A stretch of 64,000 nt of DNA. It comes from JAHOYW01 sp963664605. Lineage in GTDB: Bacteria > Verrucomicrobiota > Lentisphaeria > Victivallales > Victivallaceae. The notes below the pieces were generated by a model. The model worked only from the letters and a program-made list of their open reading frames with translations. It ran no database searches and was not told the DNA's origin. A program made the position numbers and the translations under genes. How positions within the stretch are numbered: position 1 is the stretch's first letter; each line of letters begins with the position of its first letter. This document shows positions 17,774-26,935 of this stretch, in pieces. Location: assembly GCA_963664605.1 (NCBI GenBank), contig OY761536.1, forward strand, positions 248,001 to 312,000. Reading direction: 5' to 3'.

Positions 17774-18607
17774 ATGTCAATACGAAGTTTTATCTTAAAA
17801 ATCAGTTCAATAACTCTTGCCCTGATTATATATGGCTGCAGCCATAATACTGAAAATACATTTGAACCGCCGCAAAAAAAACAGTCGGAAAAACAATATA
17901 TCACCAAAGAAAAGAAGAAGAAAAATATTCCTGAAGAGAAAACTGTCAATAACAAAATAGTTATATCTAAAACCGCTGTTAAATATCGTAATGTAAACGA
18001 AGTGGCGACAAACCACGTCAACGGCGATGGCTTTTTAACAAATATCAACTTTGTCACACGATGGAATATCCTAGGCCCTTTTCCCTATAAAGCTGAAAAA
18101 ACTGCCGATAACAAAACAAAATCAGTACTCCATGAGAAATTAATAGAGAATGAAAAAACCCTGACCGGCGGCGAAAAAGTCAAAGCTCCGCTAAAGTGGC
18201 AGCTGGCACGTTTTGAATCCCCCGAAAAACCGGGGGAAATTAATCTCCGGACTTTTTTCAAAGACAAACGCGAAAATCTAACCGCTTATGCAGTTACTTA
18301 TCTTAATTGCCAAAAGGAGTTGTCCAATCTTACTCTCTATGCAGGCAGCAGCGGCTATATAAAAATATGGATAAACCACCAGTTGGTACATGCTTATGAC
18401 CATAGTAAACGCAAAGGTAAATGGGATCAGGATGTAATTAAAAATATAAAACTGCAAAAGGCTTACAACCTGGTTGTAGTAAAATGCGTCGCTATAGAAA
18501 AAGACTGGAACTTTTACCTGCGCTTTGCCGACGCAAAAAATCTGCCCATTAAATTTATTCCGGCACAGGAAAATCCTGATGTCAAACTGCAATCAGGAAA
18601 GAAGTAA
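17774..18607 (+). CDS. Lipoprotein with carbohydrate-binding-like C-terminal domain
   Basis: 277 residues. The signal peptide ends in a lipobox IIYGC with Cys22, so the protein is probably a membrane-anchored lipoprotein. A lysine/glutamate-rich linker (about 28-75) follows, then a beta-rich domain (about 95-265). That domain begins RWNILGPFPYKAE and contains AGSSGYIKIWINHQLVHAY. The W-x-x-x-G-P-F-P plus V/I-W-(I/L)-N-G/H pattern is shared with the jelly-roll accessory domains of bacterial glycosidases that carry an inert-ligand or carbohydrate-binding module. No catalytic motif was seen. The ATG follows AGGGGA. It is divergent from hom and stands alone. Confidence 0.7.
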   Translation: MSIRSFILKISSITLALIIYGCSHNTENTFEPPQKKQSEKQYITKEKKKKNIPEEKTVNNKIVISKTAVKYRNVNEVATNHVNGDGFLTNINFVTRWNILGPFPYKAEKTADNKTKSVLHEKLIENEKTLTGGEKVKAPLKWQLARFESPEKPGEINLRTFFKDKRENLTAYAVTYLNCQKELSNLTLYAGSSGYIKIWINHQLVHAYDHSKRKGKWDQDVIKNIKLQKAYNLVVVKCVAIEKDWNFYLRFADAKNLPIKFIPAQENPDVKLQSGKK

Positions 18608-18772
18608 AATACAATCTGCTATAGAGATATAATAATTCAGACTATATCTTCTTGCGTTCAGGGAAATTTAAAGATGATTTAGAATATTCATTTTTATTTC
18701 ATTGAAGATAATGCTTCAAAGAGAGAATAGAAGTCAAGCTTATTTTTATTAAAAAAAACATATAAAAAGGGA

Positions 18773-18801
18773 TTGACTTTTTTATTTTCAAGCATTATAA
18801 T
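18773..18801 (+). promoter_or_regulatory. Strong sigma70-type promoter of the LacI-family gene
   Basis: TTGACT (18773-18778), a 17 bp spacer and TATAAT (18796-18801): eleven of twelve consensus positions at optimal spacing. Transcription would start near 18808, inside or next to the palindrome at 18812-18821. Confidence 0.8.
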
Positions 18802-18811
18802 ATTTTTATGG

Positions 18812-18821
18812 TAACATGTTA
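18812..18821. promoter_or_regulatory. Palindromic operator candidate
   Basis: TAACATGTTA is a perfect 10 bp palindrome located at about +5 to +14 of the predicted transcript, 30 bp before the LacI-family start codon. The position fits autorepression. A second small palindrome, AGATCGATCT (18836-18845), lies where the ribosome site would be expected. Confidence 0.55.
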
Positions 18822-18851
18822 ACATAAATAAAAAAAGATCGATCTCCTGCT

Positions 18852-19892
18852 ATGAAAGTTAAAAAGAAAGTTAATATTCGCGAGGTTGCAAAAGCTGCTG
18901 GAACATCAGTCGCTTCGGTTTCACGGGCTTTAAAAGATACGCCCTCTCCTAATTTATCTAAAGCGCAACGGACACATATATTAAAGGTATGTGAAGAATT
19001 ACAATATTATCCTAATGAGCATACCCGGCGCATGTTTTCACACAAAGCCAATACTGTTGCCCTTTATTTCCCGCGCTTTAACGTTTCAGATGACAATTTG
19101 GATGGTCATATTCTTGACGCGAACTTTGGCGCATGTATGCATGGAATACAAAAGACACTGGCGGAAAACTCAATACAATTATTGCTTTCAGAAATAAATA
19201 AAGAATTTATTAAAGATAAACGTCACCTGAAAATGATTCGCGGGAAAATGGTTGACGGCATACTTATTTGGGGTATTACGCAAAATGACCATTACGCCCA
19301 GGAATTATTAAACGAGGATATTCCATTTATTATGCTCCAGAATGAAATAGAAGAATGTAAATGTATGAAGATCGTTGCTGATAATTATGCAGGGATGTAT
19401 TCCGTTATCAAACAGATTGTAGATGCCGGGCACAAAAAAATAGCAATCGCACCGGCCCATGAAGATTCTTCGGCAGGCAAAGAGCGTCTGCGCGGGACTA
19501 TTGATGCGTTAACAGACTTCGGACTGAAACCGGCATATATTACAAAACAACACGGATTCGGACATAGTTTTGGTGTTCAGGCCGCTGAGGAAATCTTTGA
19601 TAAATGTCCGGATGCCACTTGTATTGTCGCATCGAATGATTTAGCAGCCTGGGGTTGTATAGAGGTTGCAAAAAAACATGGATTACGGGTTCCTGATGAC
19701 ATATCTGTAGCGGGAGCCGACGGACTAAAGATACCTGGAGATATAGTGATCAGTTCTTTCTTTTCCCCATCATATGAAATCGGGGTCAAAGGGGCAGAAT
19801 ATTTATTACAAATGATATCCGGCAAAAAGATTAGAGAACGGATTTGCCTGCCGACCCGGCAGATAACAGGCAACACAATAGGAAAGATATAA
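18852..19892 (+). CDS. LacI-family transcriptional regulator
   Basis: 346 residues. The N-terminal helix-turn-helix reads VNIREVAKAAGTSVASVSRA from residue 8, with the hinge-helix region near 50-65. A periplasmic-binding-like effector domain follows (about 70-346), including CIVASNDLAAWGCIEVA and ISVAGADG. LacI proteins usually repress sugar genes and release DNA on binding a sugar. No clear Shine-Dalgarno precedes the ATG. The stop overlaps the start of the TIM-barrel gene by one base (TAATG), coupling regulator and enzymes. Its targets probably include this operon through the palindrome at 18812-18821. Confidence 0.92.
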   Translation: MKVKKKVNIREVAKAAGTSVASVSRALKDTPSPNLSKAQRTHILKVCEELQYYPNEHTRRMFSHKANTVALYFPRFNVSDDNLDGHILDANFGACMHGIQKTLAENSIQLLLSEINKEFIKDKRHLKMIRGKMVDGILIWGITQNDHYAQELLNEDIPFIMLQNEIEECKCMKIVADNYAGMYSVIKQIVDAGHKKIAIAPAHEDSSAGKERLRGTIDALTDFGLKPAYITKQHGFGHSFGVQAAEEIFDKCPDATCIVASNDLAAWGCIEVAKKHGLRVPDDISVAGADGLKIPGDIVISSFFSPSYEIGVKGAEYLLQMISGKKIRERICLPTRQITGNTIGKI

Positions 19893-20851
19893 TGGCTATC
19901 AGGAATTTCGAACTGGCTTATATGATTAATACTGTAAAATGGGATGGCAAGGTCATCAGTCAAGTTGATGACGTCAACATCGCAAAGTCTCTGGATATGC
20001 TGAAATCTATTGGTATTTCGAAGGTTATGCTTTCAGGGTATCAGCTTGAAGAGCCATCTGATTTCGATATGATTGAAGGCGCAAAACATGTGGGAGAAAT
20101 GCTTGCTGCGCGTGGAATGCGTGCATCACAGCACCATGGGCTTGCGGCTACTTTTGCCCCTGTCGGGGAATCTCAGGAAGAAGTTCAGAATAAGCTGAAA
20201 AAAGTTGTCGAAATCACATCAAAATTACAGGCTGATTGCCTTGTTTTACATTCCGGCCGTATTGAAGGCACTCATAAATCAGCAGAGGATTTCTGCAATA
20301 AATACGAGGAACAAGTGCAGAAACACGGCGTTGAAAAGATTATTGAGATCAGTGCTGATAATATTCGTTATGCCGGAGAAATTGCGGCAAAATATAATTT
20401 GAATATAGCATTAGAGAATTTAGACAGGTTTGAACCTTTGGGTAATATGGAATTATTGCCAAAATTGGTTGAAACCGTAAATCTGGATAACGTAGGATAC
20501 TGTCTGGATTCCGGGCATGCCTGGTGTGCCGGAGTTAATCCGGTTGACTGGATAAAAATAATGGGAAATAAGTTGTTTACCACTCATTTCCATGATAACC
20601 GGGGATGTCCTGACTGGGTGAAAAAATCTGATGGATTCATTCGTCCAACTGGTATTGACGAACATCTGCCGCCCGGCTTTGGAACTATAAGCTGGATGGA
20701 TGTAATAAAAATATTAATGGAAATCGAATATAAATATCCCGTAACTTTTGAATCAGGAGGCTGGCCTGCTGAAAATATAAAAGAAGGATATTTACATGCC
20801 ATCCGCTTTTGGCGTAACGCCGAAGCATTAACCTGTAGCAAAAATCATTAA
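19892..20851 (+). CDS. Sugar phosphate isomerase/epimerase-like TIM barrel
   Basis: 319 residues of the AP endonuclease 2/xylose isomerase-like TIM-barrel family. Blocks that fit the metal site are CLVLHSGRIEG, NIALENLDRFE, GYCLDSGHAW and FTTHFHDNRG, supplying the Glu, Asp, His and His ligands. Members interconvert ketoses or act on inositol derivatives; the substrate is open. The start at 19892 overlaps the LacI stop (TAATG) and has AGGAAAG upstream. An earlier in-frame ATG at 19844 lies inside the regulator and is rejected. The next gene, an ADP-ribosylglycohydrolase, starts 18 bp later, so all three are likely one transcript. Confidence 0.87.
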   Translation: MAIRNFELAYMINTVKWDGKVISQVDDVNIAKSLDMLKSIGISKVMLSGYQLEEPSDFDMIEGAKHVGEMLAARGMRASQHHGLAATFAPVGESQEEVQNKLKKVVEITSKLQADCLVLHSGRIEGTHKSAEDFCNKYEEQVQKHGVEKIIEISADNIRYAGEIAAKYNLNIALENLDRFEPLGNMELLPKLVETVNLDNVGYCLDSGHAWCAGVNPVDWIKIMGNKLFTTHFHDNRGCPDWVKKSDGFIRPTGIDEHLPPGFGTISWMDVIKILMEIEYKYPVTFESGGWPAENIKEGYLHAIRFWRNAEALTCSKNH

Positions 20852-20869
20852 TTATAAAGGAAATTATTT

Positions 20870-22393
20870 GTGAAATCTTTAAAGTTAAACCGTTCTGAAT
20901 ACAGAGAAAAGGTCGTAGGGTGTTTTCTCGGCAAAAATATCGGGGGGACGCTTGGTGCTCCTATGGAATGGTACAGGCAAATAAACAATGTTGATTTTTA
21001 CACACAGGATTTAGCTGGAGAACCTTTGCCGAATGATGATTTGGATATTCAACTTATCTGGCTGGTGGCGCTTGAAGAAATGGGAGTTAAGATCGATCCA
21101 ATCACTTTGGCTGACTACTGGTGCACCTATCTGACTCCGCACTGGGAGGAATACGGGCAGAGCAAGGCCAATATGCGCTCAGGTTTACTGCCTCCTCTTT
21201 CAGGTTCTGTAAATAATGAAGACAAGGACAGCTGCGGCGCATTTATACGTTCTGAAATATGGGCATGTATTGCCCCCGGAAATCCTGATATTGCTGTTCA
21301 ATACGCTTACAACGATGCAATTCTGGATCATGGCGGCACAGGGGAAGGCACTTACGCTGAAATGTTCTGTGCAGCGCTTGAATCCGCCGCATTTGTAGAA
21401 AGCAATATCCAAAAGTTAATTAAAATAGCGCTGTCATATATTCCTGATGATTCAAGCGTGAGAAAAGCAGTGGAGGATGTTGTCAGGGAAGTGAAAACAG
21501 GCAAAGATTATCTTGAAATCCGCGATTATATTCTAAAAAATTATCGTGGAGCTCCAAGACGCCAGCCGGTATATACGCCTGACATCAAAAAGGGATTTGA
21601 TAACGGGCCGATGGGCTTTGATGCACCAGGGAATATCGCTATCATGGTGCTCGGTCTGTTGTGGGGAGGGGATGACTTCGGGAAAGTCGTTTGCTCGACT
21701 GTTAATTGCGGAGAGGATACGGATTGTACTGCCGCGACTGCCGCTTCCATATACGGGATCATACACGGTGTATCCGGCATACCTGAAAAATGGGTTAAGC
21801 CAATTGGACTCTCTATTAAAACTGCTTGTATCAATTTGGGAGAAATGGGGATTGAGCACAGCCTTATCCCTGAAAATATTGATAATTTAACAGAACGAGT
21901 TACTAAACTGGCGGAACTGGTTTTGATGACTTTTCCCGCGGCTTGCATGCTAAGTGATGAAAAAAGCTGTACAAATGTAAATTTTGTAGAAAAATTTAAC
22001 GGCGGCAAACTGCTGGCTGAATTAATGAACAATGCCTACGGTCCGGTATTTAAAACAGATTTTTTTACATTAGGCGTAAATTACGATGAAACCGGCCCTT
22101 TTATTAAATCCGGGGAAAAGAAAATAATAAAATTAAAACTAAAAAGCAACTACCGGGTGCAGGGAAACATGTCTTTGCATATTTACGCGCCTGACAATCT
22201 GGAAATATCTCCATCAAGAGATGGTTTTGTAGATTGTATGAGATGCCTTGAAAACCGACAATCTCTGGAAATAGGTTTTCTTTGTGAAAAAGTTGAAGGA
22301 TATAAAATTCAAGGAGTCATTGAACTGGCATGTGATAGCCGCCCAGTTAAGGTGCTGGCGCCATTTACTTTTTTAAACGGAGATTTTTATTAG
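20870..22393 (+). CDS. ADP-ribosylglycohydrolase family protein, paralog 1
   Basis: 507 residues. The N-terminal part (about 10-340) is an ADP-ribosylglycohydrolase fold. It shows VGCFLGKNIGGTLGAP, a first metal motif PNDDLD (Asp56, Asp57, Asp59) and a second motif NCGEDTDCTAA near residue 282. The C-terminal 130 residues form an extra beta-rich domain. The family cleaves ADP-ribose bonds or related N-/O-glycosidic bonds using two Mg ions. Many bacterial members sit in sugar loci and their substrate is unknown. The start is GTG with AAAGGAAA upstream. It follows the TIM-barrel gene by 18 bp. A second paralog is at 28827. Confidence 0.87.
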   Translation: MKSLKLNRSEYREKVVGCFLGKNIGGTLGAPMEWYRQINNVDFYTQDLAGEPLPNDDLDIQLIWLVALEEMGVKIDPITLADYWCTYLTPHWEEYGQSKANMRSGLLPPLSGSVNNEDKDSCGAFIRSEIWACIAPGNPDIAVQYAYNDAILDHGGTGEGTYAEMFCAALESAAFVESNIQKLIKIALSYIPDDSSVRKAVEDVVREVKTGKDYLEIRDYILKNYRGAPRRQPVYTPDIKKGFDNGPMGFDAPGNIAIMVLGLLWGGDDFGKVVCSTVNCGEDTDCTAATAASIYGIIHGVSGIPEKWVKPIGLSIKTACINLGEMGIEHSLIPENIDNLTERVTKLAELVLMTFPAACMLSDEKSCTNVNFVEKFNGGKLLAELMNNAYGPVFKTDFFTLGVNYDETGPFIKSGEKKIIKLKLKSNYRVQGNMSLHIYAPDNLEISPSRDGFVDCMRCLENRQSLEIGFLCEKVEGYKIQGVIELACDSRPVKVLAPFTFLNGDFY

Positions 22394-22475
22394 ACTCAAA
22401 AATAACAGGGAGGGAAAAATTAGTAAATACAGACAGGAAAAATTATTTAAACAACAAAAATAAGGAGAGTTTATC

Positions 22476-23252
22476 ATGAAAACAAATTACCGAAAACAAC
22501 AAATTTTCACACTCATCGAACTCTTGGTCGTGATAGCTATCATAGCGATCCTCGCCTCAATGTTGCTTCCAGCGCTTAACAAAGCGCGTGATACGGCAAA
22601 ATTTTTAAAGTGTACAAACAATACCAAAACTATTGCCCTGGGGATGCAGTTGTATTCAGATGATTATGAGGGATATTTCCCGGAGCGGGATTCAGGAAGT
22701 GGAGCTTACCGCTTCTGGTATCGTAAAATCTATATGCAGGTTTCAGGCAAAGACTGGGCTCCGGGAGATAATACCATTCTGAAGCCATTCGATTTTTTGC
22801 GCTGCCCAAGCCATATTCTTCCAGAAAATCATCCGATCGGCTATAACACGATAGCTTATGGTTTTAACAGCAATCTTGGCACTAGCGCAACAGCTACCCC
22901 AAAGCCAATAAAAAAGCATCAGATTAAACGTCCGTCAAAAGTAATAATCATCGGCGACAGCGATGACGACGGTTACTATGGTATGATGATTGCGAGTGAT
23001 TTGTATGCTTTGGGCAACCGCCATGGCGGCAAAGCTTCAATTGGCTGTGCTGACGGTCATGCGAAACAGGTGTTTGGCAAAGATTATGTGATGCCGGATG
23101 TAGTCTATGGTTCCATGGACAATAATGGAACGACTATTGAAAAGACAACAAGTTCAAGCATTCCCACAACCAGTAGAGATCAGTTTTACAAGGATGTCTG
23201 GGGATTTCGCGGCGTAAACTATGACTATATGACACAAGATGGAGTATTTTAA
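22476..23252 (+). CDS. Pseudopilin-like protein with prepilin N-terminus and H-X9-DG motif
   Basis: 258 residues. The N-terminus carries the class III prepilin segment FTLIELLVVIA starting at Phe11, with the conserved Glu at +5. The residue before the cleavage site is Ile rather than Gly. The hydrophobic helix is followed by a globular domain ending in the H-X9-DG motif (HGGKASIGCADGH). Such proteins are abundant in Lentisphaerota and Planctomycetota and are presumed to be surface or type II secretion pseudopilins. A strong AAGGAGAG precedes the start. Its stop overlaps the start of the next gene (TAATG), a secreted glycosidase, so the two are coupled and may act together. Confidence 0.88.
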   Translation: MKTNYRKQQIFTLIELLVVIAIIAILASMLLPALNKARDTAKFLKCTNNTKTIALGMQLYSDDYEGYFPERDSGSGAYRFWYRKIYMQVSGKDWAPGDNTILKPFDFLRCPSHILPENHPIGYNTIAYGFNSNLGTSATATPKPIKKHQIKRPSKVIIIGDSDDDGYYGMMIASDLYALGNRHGGKASIGCADGHAKQVFGKDYVMPDVVYGSMDNNGTTIEKTTSSSIPTTSRDQFYKDVWGFRGVNYDYMTQDGVF

Positions 23253-26200
23253 TGAAATATATATTTAGTATCACGATGTTGTTAACATGTTTTTTATGGA
23301 ATTTGTCTGCCGATGAGGGAGACTACGTGTGCGACGGAAAAAATCTCATGCAATTTGTTAACGGAGCCCTGGAAAAAGCGGGACAGGAAGTAATATCTGA
23401 TGATTTCAGTAAAAAAGATACTGAAAAATGGGATTATAAAAGAGTTAATCATTGCTGGGAAACGAAAGACAATGTTATTACTACAACCAGCTATGGTGGA
23501 GGCCTGAGTCTCAAAACAAAGATCGATAGCGGTTATGTCTTAACAATCAAGGTAAAACCGGTTGCATATGAGCCTGAAAAAAAAGGCGGATTCGCCGGAA
23601 TGTCGGTTGGAGGCGTATTGTTCATTCTTTCCGACACTAACTATAGAGCAATATACAGGCTTCCCGGAGAAAAGCGCAGCACCGGTAAATGTAAACAGGA
23701 AAAAATTCCATTCGGTCGCTGGTATGATTTTAAAATAGTTGTTCGCCCCGGCGGCGTTTACGAATGGTTTGTTGACGGTCGGAAAATTGCCAGTTTTGTT
23801 GAACCGGAATTAAAAGGAGGCATAGGCTTACAATCATGGCGTTTAAAAGTTGCTTATAAGGATTTCAGAATATATAAGATAGATAAAATTGAAAAAAAAT
23901 CCGTTGCAGTCAACATTAACCGCGTTAGAAACAGTTCCTTTGAGATATTCAATGACAACCTGCCTCCCTTTTGGCGTCCGCAAGGATTCATGAATATCCC
24001 ATTTACTCACGGAACTAATGAGAAGTTTTATGAAGAATGGAAGCTGGATCCGCAGGAAAAGTATGATGGAAAGTATTCGCTGCGTATGAAGAATTGCAAG
24101 GCTAATGGCGTTAGAAGCTATTTCTGCAGTATTCCTAAAGGTGACTGTGTACTGTCTCTGTACATGAAAAGCAATGTAGACGCAATGCCGGTACAAGTTT
24201 TCCTGGCTGGAGTACCTGGCAGGAAAACCTTTACGGTCAGTAAAGAATGGAAACGTTATTCCATGCCTTTTATTAATAAGTCAAAATCAAAATGTCGTTT
24301 CTATATTATTCCTAAAGGAACTGACACTTTATGGGTAGACGCAATTCAGCTCGAAGGCGGTAAGGTTGCTACAAGCTACAAGGCCAATCCTCTGGATAAA
24401 GCTAAGAAATTTGCAGTTAAAAAGAAAGAGCTTCCAGTATCAAGAGTTGCCAGGATCAAACAAGCTCCTGTTATTGACGGAAAATTAGATGATCCTGCAT
24501 GGAAAAATGCCGCCAGGGCTCCTGAATTCAGGATACCAGGAAATATACCCGGAACATACAAAAAACCAAAAGAAAAGACAGATGCATATTTGTGTTATGA
24601 TGACAAAGCGCTTTATGTCGGGATCAGATGCCATGATTCGAATATTGATAAATTGAAAGTCAACGCTAAAAAGAATAGTCCTGCTGTTGCCGGGGATGAA
24701 TGTATTGAATTTTTTATTGATACCAATAATGATAAAAAGACTTTTTACCGTTTCGTCGTAAATGCACTCGGCTATAACTTTGAAAGTAAGGGCAGTAATG
24801 ATGTAGCCTGGTCTCGTGATTGGAAGGTAAAAACAGCTAAAGATAAAAAAGCCTGGACCGTCGAAATCGCCATTCCGCTGTCATCTTTAGATTTGTCTCC
24901 GGTAATCAGCGATGTATGGGCTATGAATATAGGCCGTTCAAATCCTAAAACTTCTGAATATGCCTGTATATCGCCCGTTCCTAAAAAGAGCATGTATTTT
25001 CATGATGTAAGTAATTTCTGCACTTTTAAATGGGATGATGATAAAGCATTCAAACATTACTTCCTGACAATAAAAAAGCTTAGTCTGGTAAACAGACAAA
25101 ATGGTAAACTTGATTTAACCGGCGAAGTTGTTAATCAAACTTCTAAGGATATGCGCCTTGAAATTACTGCTAAAATTGCCGGGCAAAAAATACAATCAAA
25201 AGTTTTTGAGGTAAAAAATGGTGACAAATGCAGTTTTTCAATTCCAGGATTCAAGAATGCAAAATTCAAGGATGTAATTACCCAGGTAAAGCTGATTAAC
25301 GTAAAAAATAAGCAAACTCTTGCACAAGCTACCGCAAGAGTCGTTAAGGCTGAGTTGATGAATGCTGTAGCCAACTACTCATACTATACTAACGAAGATA
25401 GGGTCTTGATGGAGATATCTCTTGCCAGTTTAATCAAAAATGCAAATATCGTTTGCGAATTATATGATGGAACAGGCAAAACTGTTTTTAGCAACAAATA
25501 TAGCGCAGATAAAAGAGTAAAAATGCTGAATATTCCGCTGAAAAATCTGCCATATGGAGATTATGAAGCTAAAATAAAATTACTCAACGGCAAAAAAAAC
25601 TTAGCTCTTGTAACTGAAACAATCCGCAAGCTTCCACCGAAAAAGGGTGAAGTCAAAGTTGAAAAAATCAAGAGATATATAACAGTTGACGGCAAACCGT
25701 TTTTCCCGTTTGCCCCACTGCAGGTATTTCATGTTCCTTCCAGTCATCCTTATCGCGATTATGATAAAAAAATAGATACATCAATTAAATACTGGGCTGA
25801 CCTTGGCTTTAAAACCCTTATGGTTGGGGCTAATCTTCATAAGGAAAAAGGCAAATGGGGTGTTCGCATATGGGATCAAGTATTTAAGTCCGCAAACAAA
25901 TATGACATAAAAATTATTGTTTTCTGGACGGGTCCCTCCTATAAAATGTTTGCCGACAAAGAAACTATCAAATCCCACATTGAGCGCTGGAGAAATGAAC
26001 CGTCTCTGCTGGCATGGGTCCCGGAAGATGAACCGGAAATAAAGCATGTTAAGCCAACGGAAATTGCGACAGCCGTAAAATTCATACAGAAGCTGGACCC
26101 GTACCATTTGACGTATATAAACTTTACGCAGATGGGCCCGACATCGCGTTATGCCGGACTTCCAGGGGATATCATGAGTCTGGACTATTATCTGACTTCA

Positions 26201-26743
26201 GCAGAAGGGCGCACTGTGGAAAATACTCTTCAATATGCAGATATTATGCGTAAGGTATCAGAACCAATGCATGTACCCGTTTGGAATTTCATTGCAGGCT
26301 CCAACCTCGATAATCATTCCCGGGAACCGTCAGCCGGGGAACAGGTTGCTCAGACTTACGGCAACATAATAAAAGGCGTTACCGGACTGACATATTTCTT
26401 CGGACAACTTGCCGGACGGCAACACTGGAAGGCTTATCTGCAATTAAACCGGGAAATCCTGGAACTTACTCCGGTAATCCTTACAGGCGATGAACGGCAG
26501 ATAAAAAGCAATACGCCTTCTGTGTTGGCAGTAATAAAGAAATATAAAAATTCTGTTTACCTGATCTGCGTAAATATTGAGAATTCCGCAAAAGACGTAA
26601 AGTTTGATTTATCAACAATAGACGGAATTTCCACAGAGGGAACAGTACTTTTTGAAAACCGTCATGTAACGTTAAAAAACGGCTTGCTTAGTGATAGATT
26701 TAAAGCCTATGAACGTAATATTTATTGTTTTAAGTTAAAATAA
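23252..26743 (+). CDS. Large secreted multidomain glycoside hydrolase-like protein
   Basis: 1163 residues. A signal peptide (about 1-20) is followed by a LamG/DUF1080-like beta-sandwich (about 40-215). A carbohydrate-binding-like domain (about 225-385) starts at RNSSFEIFN. A CBM9/DOMON-like domain (about 405-600) opens with DGKLDDPAW, then more beta-sandwich to about 800. The C-terminus (about 805-1163) is a TIM-barrel glycosidase-like domain opening with TVDGKPFFPFAPLQ and containing PEDEPE at residues 924-929, where an acidic catalytic residue is expected. No family number can be assigned with certainty. It overlaps the preceding pseudopilin gene by one base (TAATG). A strong GC-rich hairpin follows it. 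Confidence 0.82.
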   Translation: MKYIFSITMLLTCFLWNLSADEGDYVCDGKNLMQFVNGALEKAGQEVISDDFSKKDTEKWDYKRVNHCWETKDNVITTTSYGGGLSLKTKIDSGYVLTIKVKPVAYEPEKKGGFAGMSVGGVLFILSDTNYRAIYRLPGEKRSTGKCKQEKIPFGRWYDFKIVVRPGGVYEWFVDGRKIASFVEPELKGGIGLQSWRLKVAYKDFRIYKIDKIEKKSVAVNINRVRNSSFEIFNDNLPPFWRPQGFMNIPFTHGTNEKFYEEWKLDPQEKYDGKYSLRMKNCKANGVRSYFCSIPKGDCVLSLYMKSNVDAMPVQVFLAGVPGRKTFTVSKEWKRYSMPFINKSKSKCRFYIIPKGTDTLWVDAIQLEGGKVATSYKANPLDKAKKFAVKKKELPVSRVARIKQAPVIDGKLDDPAWKNAARAPEFRIPGNIPGTYKKPKEKTDAYLCYDDKALYVGIRCHDSNIDKLKVNAKKNSPAVAGDECIEFFIDTNNDKKTFYRFVVNALGYNFESKGSNDVAWSRDWKVKTAKDKKAWTVEIAIPLSSLDLSPVISDVWAMNIGRSNPKTSEYACISPVPKKSMYFHDVSNFCTFKWDDDKAFKHYFLTIKKLSLVNRQNGKLDLTGEVVNQTSKDMRLEITAKIAGQKIQSKVFEVKNGDKCSFSIPGFKNAKFKDVITQVKLINVKNKQTLAQATARVVKAELMNAVANYSYYTNEDRVLMEISLASLIKNANIVCELYDGTGKTVFSNKYSADKRVKMLNIPLKNLPYGDYEAKIKLLNGKKNLALVTETIRKLPPKKGEVKVEKIKRYITVDGKPFFPFAPLQVFHVPSSHPYRDYDKKIDTSIKYWADLGFKTLMVGANLHKEKGKWGVRIWDQVFKSANKYDIKIIVFWTGPSYKMFADKETIKSHIERWRNEPSLLAWVPEDEPEIKHVKPTEIATAVKFIQKLDPYHLTYINFTQMGPTSRYAGLPGDIMSLDYYLTSAEGRTVENTLQYADIMRKVSEPMHVPVWNFIAGSNLDNHSREPSAGEQVAQTYGNIIKGVTGLTYFFGQLAGRQHWKAYLQLNREILELTPVILTGDERQIKSNTPSVLAVIKKYKNSVYLICVNIENSAKDVKFDLSTIDGISTEGTVLFENRHVTLKNGLLSDRFKAYERNIYCFKLK

Positions 26744-26750
26744 TATGACT

Positions 26751-26772
26751 GGGCGCGCTTTCAAGCGCGCCC
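26751..26772 (+). terminator. GC-rich hairpin after the 1163-residue gene
   Basis: GGGCGCGCTT (26751-26760) pairs perfectly with AAGCGCGCCC (26763-26772). It lies 8 bp after the stop. There is no T-tract downstream, so it may be an RNA-stabilising or Rho-assisted end rather than a classical terminator. Confidence 0.6.
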
Positions 26773-26935
26773 CCATTTACGGGAGACGTCCCTTATATCT
26801 TAATGCGCATAAACTTACTACTAAAAAATGAAGGAGGGCTGTAAAAATCACAATAATATTTTGATGTAAGAAAGAATTATATTTTTTTCTTGAATTGAAT
26901 ATAAAATTGTTAAAAAATAATCATAAGGGTGAAGA

